A DNA stretch of 9,610 bases, taken from the NCBI GenBank assembly GCA_052388025.1, contig JBQTIP010000298.1, positions 1-9,610 of the forward strand. The letters run 5' to 3'. Below are positions 5,228 through 9,610 of the stretch, one piece after another. A program made the translations under genes and the position numbers. The notes beneath the pieces are model-generated. The model saw nothing but the letters and a program-made list of their open reading frames with translations, did not search any database and had not been told where the DNA came from. The DNA comes from JBQTIP01 sp052388025. Its GTDB lineage: Bacteria; Actinomycetota; UBA4738; HRBIN12. Position 1 is the first letter of the stretch. Each line of letters begins with the position of its first letter.

Positions 5228-5875
5228 ATGCCCTTCGGGTATCCCGTCTTCCTGGAGCTTGCCGGTCGCGAGGCGGTCGTGATCGGCTCGGGCGCTGTCG
5301 CCGAAGGGAAGGTCGAAGGCCTGCTCGCCGCCGCCGCGAAGGTGACGGTCGTTGCCGAGGGCCCGATGTCCCGCCTGGACAGGTTGGAACGCGAGGAACG
5401 GGTTACGGTCGCAAGGCGGCCGTTTCGACCGCAGGACCTCGACGGGGCGTTCGTGTGCGTGGCGTGGTCGGACGATCCCGACACCCGCGACCGCATCTAC
5501 CGGGAGGGTAGGGCCCGTGGCGTGCTGGTGAACGTAATGGACGACATTCCGCACTGCGATTTCGCCGCGCCTGCCATCGTTCGGCGAGGCGATCTCGTGA
5601 TCGCGGTCTCCACCGGCGGCGGGTCGCCGACGCTCGCGCGTCGGCTCCGCGAGGAACTTTCGGAGCGGTTCGGCCCCGAGTGGGAGGAGATCCTCGATCT
5701 GCTCCGCGAGGTTCGCGAGGAGACGCTGCCCGAGCTCCCCGAGCTCCCCGAGCGCGCCCGCCGCTGGCGGCGGGCGCTGGACCTGGAGGAGATCGAGACA
5801 CTGGTGCGGGAGGGCAGGCGCGATGAGATGCGCGTGCGGTTGATTGAGCGGCTCATCGGGCGGGGGGCAGCGTGA
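5228..5875 (+). CDS. sirC: Precorrin-2 dehydrogenase, siroheme synthase N-terminal type
   Basis: A 215-residue protein matching the Met8p / CysG-N / SirC family. It oxidises precorrin-2 to sirohydrochlorin with NAD+, and some members also insert iron. The NAD-binding loop VIGSGAVAEGKVEGLL follows the first beta strand. NVMDDIPHCDFAAPAIV carries Asp105/Asp106 at the position of the catalytic Asp, and VSTGGGSPTLARRLREEL is the conserved dimer-domain motif. An acidic/Arg-rich helical tail completes the usual length. The ATG is 2 bases after the cysH stop. No separate ferrochelatase (SirB/CbiX) is in the window, so this protein may do the chelation or the enzyme is encoded elsewhere. It supplies siroheme for the sulfite reductase upstream. 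Confidence 0.9.
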   Translation: MPFGYPVFLELAGREAVVIGSGAVAEGKVEGLLAAAAKVTVVAEGPMSRLDRLEREERVTVARRPFRPQDLDGAFVCVAWSDDPDTRDRIYREGRARGVLVNVMDDIPHCDFAAPAIVRRGDLVIAVSTGGGSPTLARRLREELSERFGPEWEEILDLLREVREETLPELPELPERARRWRRALDLEEIETLVREGRRDEMRVRLIERLIGRGAA

Positions 5876-6642
5876 CGGGCATGGTGTACCTCGTCGGTGG
5901 GGGGCCTGGAGATCCCCGGCTCATCACGCTTCGCGGCGCGGAGGTGCTTCGTCTTGCCGATGTCGTCGTCTACGACCGCCTCGTCTCGCCGGCCCTCCTC
6001 GACCTCGCGCCGGGCAGGACCGAACGGATCTACGCCGGCAAGGAACCCGGAGCTCCCACACTGCCGCAGGAGGAGATCAACAGCTTGCTGGTGCAGCGAG
6101 CTCGGGCGGGCGCTACGGTCGTCCGGCTGAAAGGCGGCGATCCCTTCGTCTTCGGGCGCGGAGGCGAGGAAGCCCTCGCCTGCGCGCGAGCCGGCGTGCC
6201 CTTCGAGGTCGTCCCGGGTGTGACGTCGGCGGTGGCCGCGCCGGCCTATGCTGGCATTCCCGTCACACACCGGGGCGTCGCGTCAACCTTCGCGGTCGTG
6301 ACAGCCATCAGCGCGCCCGGCCATGACGCGGACCTCACGCGCATCGCGACCGCCACGGACACGCTCGTGGTGTTGATGGCCGCGGGAAAGCTCGCGGAGG
6401 TCTGCAACATGCTCATCGCGGCCGGCCGCTCGGCCGACGAGCCCGCCGCGATCGTGCAGTCGGCCGCCACCTCAGCCCAGCGCTCGATCGTCGCGACGCT
6501 CGCAGACCTGCCGGCGCGCGCCGCTGCGGCGGGTGTTGGGGCCCCGGCCACACTCGTGGTGGGCGCGGTCGCCGCGCTGGCCCACGAGCTCTCCTGGGCC
6601 GCCGAAGCGTCTCCCAGCGAGGCTCTCCAGCCCGCGGGATAA
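5872..6642 (+). CDS. cobA: Uroporphyrinogen-III C-methyltransferase (SUMT)
   Basis: A 256-residue tetrapyrrole methylase that uses two S-adenosylmethionine to turn uroporphyrinogen III into precorrin-2, the substrate of the preceding enzyme. All family blocks are present: YLVGGGPGDPRLITLRG at the N-terminus, ADVVVYDRLVS, RLKGGDPFVFGRGGEE, VPGVTSAVAAPAYAGIPVTHR and LVVLMAAGKL. The GTG start overlaps the previous stop (GTGA), with a G-tract 4 bases before it; ATG at 5881 is an alternative. It has only the methylase domain and is complete. Siroheme supply for the operon is the evident job, though precorrin-2 can also feed B12 synthesis. Last gene of the sulfur operon. Confidence 0.92.
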   Translation: MTGMVYLVGGGPGDPRLITLRGAEVLRLADVVVYDRLVSPALLDLAPGRTERIYAGKEPGAPTLPQEEINSLLVQRARAGATVVRLKGGDPFVFGRGGEEALACARAGVPFEVVPGVTSAVAAPAYAGIPVTHRGVASTFAVVTAISAPGHDADLTRIATATDTLVVLMAAGKLAEVCNMLIAAGRSADEPAAIVQSAATSAQRSIVATLADLPARAAAAGVGAPATLVVGAVAALAHELSWAAEASPSEALQPAG

Positions 6643-6661
6643 CCGCGCCTGTTGCCCGCGG
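6630..6661. repeat. GCCCGCGG direct repeat / possible hairpin after cobA
   Basis: GCCCGCGG occurs at 6630-6637 and 6654-6661. Because the unit is nearly self-complementary, CCGCGGG (6632-6638) can also pair with CCCGCGG (6655-6661) around a 16-base loop. It straddles the cobA stop. There is no T tract, so it is a weak candidate for a 3' end. The repeat could equally mark an insertion scar next to the transposase fragment. Confidence 0.3.
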
Positions 6662-6688
6662 ATAGGAGTGCGTCACGGCCAATCAGCA

Positions 6689-6901
6689 ATGGAACGCGCG
6701 GTTCGGATGGTCGTCCAGACCAGTGAGCGCGGCGCGATCCGTCGCGTGGCCGAGCGGCCCGGCATCAACCCCGAGACGCTTCGAGGCTGGGTTCGCCACG
6801 CCGAGCGCGGGCCGGAGAGCTACGAGCTGCTGTTCCGGATGATCGCCGGCCACGACCGGAACCACCTGGCCCAGGCCCGCCCCGCCCTCACGGCCGGCTA
6901 G
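6689..6901 (+). pseudogene. Chimera of IS3 OrfA fragment and DinB-like C-terminus
   Basis: A 70-codon open frame joins two unrelated pieces. Residues 1 to about 39 (MERAVRMV, then AERPGINPETLRGWVRHAE) match the helix-turn-helix of IS3-family OrfA, with about 8 residues missing from the middle. From about residue 42 the frame reads ESYELLFRMIAGHDRNHLAQ, which resembles the last helix of DinB/YfiT-like proteins, including the His that often helps bind metal there. The join is near 6810-6820. The most likely history is a transposase fragment that replaced the front of a DinB-like gene. The frame is open but has no credible ribosome-binding site and neither half is complete, so a product is unlikely. 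Its stop shares the CTAG at 6898-6901 with the convergent gene. Confidence 0.5.
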
Positions 6902-7179
6902 ACGGGCCGGATCTCGCGCTCGAACTCGGGGAAGTACCTGCCGATCTCCGTGACGTCGAACGACGGCAGGATCGACTCCTTCTGCTCGCGCTCCAGAAGG
7001 AACTCGAAGCAGCGGTGGACGAAGTCCTCCGGCGACCCCTCGCCGCCGGACAGACGCTCGAAGTCGGCGCGCGACATGGTCACGTCGTGGCGTGAGATGT
7101 AGTCGGGGTCGCGCAGGATCACCTGGAAGCGCGAAAGGTGGGGCTCCACGTCGGAGCGCTGCACCTCGATCTCGACCAA
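6898..7179 (-). CDS. Small conserved-looking hypothetical protein
   Basis: A 93-residue acidic protein with no signal peptide or membrane segment. I do not recognise a named domain. The C-terminal half (FVHRCFEFLLEREQKESILP, then DVTEIGRYFPEFEREI) gives me the impression of a conserved actinobacterial hypothetical family, recalled only. The start is TTG at 7179, chosen because GGGAGGG lies 6 bases upstream on the minus strand and no ATG exists in frame nearby. It is divergent from the alpha/beta hydrolase gene, sharing a region with a nested palindrome, and convergent with the chimeric transposase/DinB fragment. Codon use is typical of the window. Confidence 0.7.
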   Translation of the reverse strand: MVEIEVQRSDVEPHLSRFQVILRDPDYISRHDVTMSRADFERLSGGEGSPEDFVHRCFEFLLEREQKESILPSFDVTEIGRYFPEFEREIRPV

Positions 7180-7182
7180 GCA

Positions 7183-7215
7183 GTACCCTCCCGGAATCGT
7201 TCCCTCCTAGGGTAC
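7183..7215. promoter_or_regulatory. Nested palindrome between divergent genes, candidate operator
   Basis: GTACCCT (7183-7189) and AGGGTAC (7209-7215) form a perfect 7-base inverted repeat. Inside lies a second dyad, GGAA-TCG-TTCC (7193-7203). The element covers the ribosome-binding site of the minus-strand gene and lies 23 bases before the presumed start of the plus-strand hydrolase. It could be a shared operator, or an RNA hairpin hiding the minus gene's ribosome-binding site. Confidence 0.4.
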
Positions 7216-7237
7216 GCGCGTCTGAGGGGGTGGACAT

Positions 7238-8020
7238 CTGACGGAAGTCGTAACCCGCGACGCGACCCTCCATGTGGAGGTCGAGGGCGAGGGCGAGCCC
7301 GTCACGGTGCTCGCGCACGGCCTGACCAACTCGTGCAAGGAGCTCGCCCCGTTCACGCCGCTCGTCGGCGGAACCAAGGTCAGGTTCTGCTTCCGCGGCC
7401 ACGGGCACTCGAGTGCCCCGGAATCCGGCTACCGGTTCGCCGACTTCGGCCGCGACCTCGACGCGGTGGCGCGCGCGTACGGTGCCACGAACGCGGTCGG
7501 CACATCCCTCGGGGCGGGGGCGATCTGCAACCTGCTCGCGACCGACCCGGACCGGTTCGAGCGGATGGTGTTCCTGCTCCCCGCGGGCCTGGACCGGCCC
7601 TTCCGGAACCGGGAGCGGTTCCTGCACACGGCGGATCTTCTGGACGGCAGGTCCCCCGAGGAGGCGGTCGAGGCGATCCTGTCCGACCCGGACCGGGCGG
7701 CAGAGTACCTCCAGACGCCGTGGCGCCTGGACTTCGACCGCGCGATGTGGGAGCACCGGGACCCCGACGGCCTCGCCCGGGCGATCCGCGGCGTGATCGA
7801 GGACCATCCGGTGTCCGACCGAGAGCTGCTCCGGGCGGTCACGGCGCCGGTGCTCCTGATCTGCCTCGAGGGCGACCCGATCCACCCGGCCGAGCTGGGG
7901 CGCATCCTCGCAGATCTCATGCCGAACGCCGAGCTCATCGTGTTCGAGAGCATCGACGCGATGTTCGGCGCGATCCCGAAGCTCGTGCGGCGGGTCAGCG
8001 AGTTCCTCGGGGCCGCCTAG
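7238..8020 (+). CDS. Alpha/beta hydrolase fold protein, atypical catalytic triad
   Basis: A 260-residue alpha/beta hydrolase. Visible are the oxyanion-hole strand VTVLAHGLTNS, the nucleophile elbow GTSLGAG with Ser90, and an acid-turn strand ending LEGDPIHP (Asp213). After that strand no His occurs where the catalytic His normally sits (ELIVFESIDAMFGAIPKLV), so the usual triad is incomplete. The substrate is unknown and catalysis doubtful. For the start, CTG at 7238 is preceded 7 bases upstream by GAGGGGG and adds 12 residues (TEVVTRDATLHV) that look like the usual first strand. The first GTG, at 7274, has no ribosome-binding site and would cut that strand. A TGA at 7223-7225 blocks anything longer. 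If CTG is rejected, the gene is 7274-8020. Confidence 0.8.
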   Translation: MTEVVTRDATLHVEVEGEGEPVTVLAHGLTNSCKELAPFTPLVGGTKVRFCFRGHGHSSAPESGYRFADFGRDLDAVARAYGATNAVGTSLGAGAICNLLATDPDRFERMVFLLPAGLDRPFRNRERFLHTADLLDGRSPEEAVEAILSDPDRAAEYLQTPWRLDFDRAMWEHRDPDGLARAIRGVIEDHPVSDRELLRAVTAPVLLICLEGDPIHPAELGRILADLMPNAELIVFESIDAMFGAIPKLVRRVSEFLGAA

Positions 8021-8062
8021 CCGGGAATGGGGAACCCGCGTCGAGTCGTTGTTCAAAAGGCC

Positions 8063-8593
8063 ATGAGCAGGCTCCACGAGTTCCGGGGCGAGAAGGACGA
8101 GTTCTTCGCGCTCGATCCCGCCTCGCCGCTCACGCCCGAGCAGCGGCGCGAGTTCCGGGGGCTCGCCTACTTCCCGGAAGACCCCTCGCTCCGGATCGAC
8201 GCGGAGCTCGACACCGACGTGAACCGCGACGAGGAGATCGTGATGCAGACGACGACCGGGGGCGTGCAAACGTACCGCCGCGCCGGCGTCGTCGGGTTCG
8301 AGGTCGACGGACGGACGGCCCGGATCACGCTCTACGAGTCGGAGGGGATGGGAGCGTTGTTCGTCCCCTTCCGCGACGCCACGTCTGGGACGGAGACCTA
8401 CGGCGCGGGCCGCTACCTGGAGGTCGACCCGCCGGCGGACGGCCGCGTCGTGGTCGACTTCAACATCGCCTACAACCCCTACTGCTGCTACAACGAGAGC
8501 TGGAGCTGCCCGATCCCGCCGCGTGAGAACTGGCTGGACGTGCCGATCCGGGCGGGCGAGAAGGAGTTCCCGGGCACCGCCGCGTCAGGCTGA
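8063..8593 (+). CDS. DUF1684 family protein
   Basis: A 176-residue protein with the DUF1684 signature. An N-terminal FRGEKDEFFALDPASPL leads into FRGLAYFPEDPSLRI, followed by a beta-rich core. The hallmark C-terminus is DFNIAYNPYCCYNESWSCPI, then PPRENWLDVPIRAGEKEF. The family is widespread, of unknown function and usually cytoplasmic; no signal peptide is seen. The Cys-rich NPYCCYNxxWxCP block could bind metal or be redox-active, which is inference. I prefer ATG 8063 because family members start near this point; ATG at 8027 adds 12 residues that do not resemble the family. It is 42 bases after the hydrolase, so possibly co-transcribed. Its stop overlaps the end of the convergent deacetylase gene. 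Confidence 0.85.
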   Translation: MSRLHEFRGEKDEFFALDPASPLTPEQRREFRGLAYFPEDPSLRIDAELDTDVNRDEEIVMQTTTGGVQTYRRAGVVGFEVDGRTARITLYESEGMGALFVPFRDATSGTETYGAGRYLEVDPPADGRVVVDFNIAYNPYCCYNESWSCPIPPRENWLDVPIRAGEKEFPGTAASG

Positions 8594-9610
8594 GCCGCAG
8601 GCTCCGCGGAGCCACTGCCTGACGTTCTCTCCAAGGTCGGGAACGTAGTAGCCGCCCTCCTGGAGGATCACGAGCCGGCGCCCGAGCTTCGCCACGCGCC
8701 GGCCGATCTCGTGGTAGGCGGGTGTCGTTAGCGCGAGATCGCAGATCGGGTCGCGACGGTACGTATCCAGCCCGAGCGACACGACCAGCGTCGAGCCGCC
8801 GAATGCGGCGATCGTTTCCAACGCCCGGTCGATCGTCTCCAGGTAAAGCCCGTCGTCGCAGCCGGCCGGCAGCGGCAGGTTCAGGTGGCGCCCGCGCCGT
8901 CTCCCGTCCCGGTCTCGTCCTCGTAGCCCAGGAAGTACGGATACGCGCGGTCCGGGTGGCCGTGAATCGAGACGTACAGGACGTCGCCACGGGCGTAGAA
9001 GATCTGCTGCGTGCCGTTCCCGTGGTGGTAGTCGACGTCGAGGATGGCGACGGGCTCTCCGCTTCGCTCCGCGACGTACTGCGCCGCGATCGCCGCGTTG
9101 TTGAGGTAGCAGTAGCCGCCGAACGCCGCCCTCGGCGCGTGGTGGCCGGGTGGGCGGCAGAGCCCGTAGGCCGCCGGCTCGCCGCCCAGCATGAGGTCGG
9201 CGGCTGTGAGCGCCACGTCGACGGCCCCCCGGGCGGCCTCGTAGGTGCCGGACACGAGTGGCGTCATCGTCTCGAAGCACCAATACCCGAGACGGGCCGG
9301 GGGAAAGCGAGGCTCGGAAGCAGGGGCCATGCCCTCGCGGAGCGCTGGGTGCAAGACCGTGTCCGGGATCATCTCCGGGGCGGTGGAGGCGGCCTCCCAG
9401 TCGCGCCACGCATCCTCGAGGTAGCGGACCATCGCCGGCTCGTGGACCGCGTGGATCGGCCCCACGCCGTGCTCGGTCGGTTCCTCGATCGTGAAGCCCC
9501 CGTCGGCCACGAGCGCCTCACGGATCGCCTCCGCCCGTGAGGGCGTCTCGTGCATCGCTTCAGCGACGCCGAGCTGGACCTCGGTCTTCGGGTCGTGGAG
9601 CATGTGCCGG
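8585..9610 (-). pseudogene. Histone deacetylase / acetylpolyamine amidohydrolase family, frameshifted, probably 5' partial
   Basis: Class II HDAC-like zinc amidohydrolase that removes acetyl groups from acetyl-lysine or acetylated polyamines. From the ATG at 9603, the frame gives CRPPGHHAP with the His154-His155 dyad, GGYCYLNNAAIAAQ, and LDVDYHHGNG with metal ligands Asp191 and His193. It continues to GYEDETGTGDGAGAT and a TGA at 8883-8881. The rest of the enzyme continues at once in another frame: RHLNLPLPAG, VSLGLDTYRRDP (third metal Asp), LQEGGYYVPDLG, stop at 8585-8587. Adding one base near 8886-8895 joins them as ETGTGDGAG-RHLNLPLPAG, the family consensus. Either a fresh mutation or an assembly error in a GC run. 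The frame is still open at the window edge, so the true start may lie beyond it. Confidence 0.85.

Noticed and set aside
6632..6661. Intrinsic terminator after cobA
   Set aside because: The possible stem has a 16-base loop and no T tract, so it is reported only as a repeat.
6683..8269. 528-codon minus-strand open frame
   Set aside because: Shadow of the hydrolase and DUF1684 genes, with low-complexity Arg/Val/Glu-rich translation.
1..9610. CRISPR array or toxin-antitoxin/defence system
   Set aside because: No regularly spaced repeats, no Cas-like proteins and no recognisable toxin or antitoxin pair.

Overview
High-GC window with tightly packed, partly overlapping genes, frequent GTG starts and G/C-ending codons. 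This fits a high-GC bacterium, most likely an actinomycete. Supporting this, the sulfite reductase is the NirA type followed by a tiny zinc-ribbon gene and cysH, an arrangement I associate with Actinomycetota. The phylum is an inference; no rRNA or marker gene is present.

Layout. (1) 1-905 is a patchwork of decayed fragments: an IS110-like transposase tail with a frameshift, a short IS3-type helix-turn-helix piece, and an internal slice of methylmalonyl-CoA mutase with a nonsense codon. (2) 865-2076 holds a divergent NAD-salvage pair: a NiaR-type niacin-sensing repressor (minus) and a nicotinamidase-like hydrolase (plus), with a tandem repeat over the niaR start that could be the operator. 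(3) 2077-2563 is non-coding or regulatory: a transposase scrap, then a promoter, a small inverted repeat at the expected transcription start, a possible leader peptide with adjacent Cys codons, and a strong intrinsic terminator placed before the next gene. (4) 2564-6642 is an assimilatory sulfur operon: ferredoxin-type sulfite reductase, zinc ribbon, APS reductase, precorrin-2 dehydrogenase and uroporphyrinogen-III methyltransferase. The genes overlap or are separated by only a few bases. It reduces APS to sulfite and then sulfide, and makes the siroheme that the sulfite reductase needs. The APS-forming genes are not in the window. (5) 6689-6901 is a chimera of an IS3 OrfA fragment and a DinB-like C-terminus. 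(6) 6898-8593 holds a small conserved-looking unknown gene (minus), an alpha/beta hydrolase without an obvious C-terminal catalytic His and probably starting at CTG, and a DUF1684 protein. (7) 8585-9610 is a histone-deacetylase/acetylpolyamine-amidohydrolase gene (minus), split by a one-base frameshift and probably running off the window.

The strongest candidate for new biology is the leader ahead of the sulfur operon. It has the layout of a cysteine-responsive transcription attenuator, but this rests on sequence inspection alone. The operator between niaR and the nicotinamidase gene is the second candidate. No CRISPR array, tRNA, rRNA or recognisable known riboswitch was seen.
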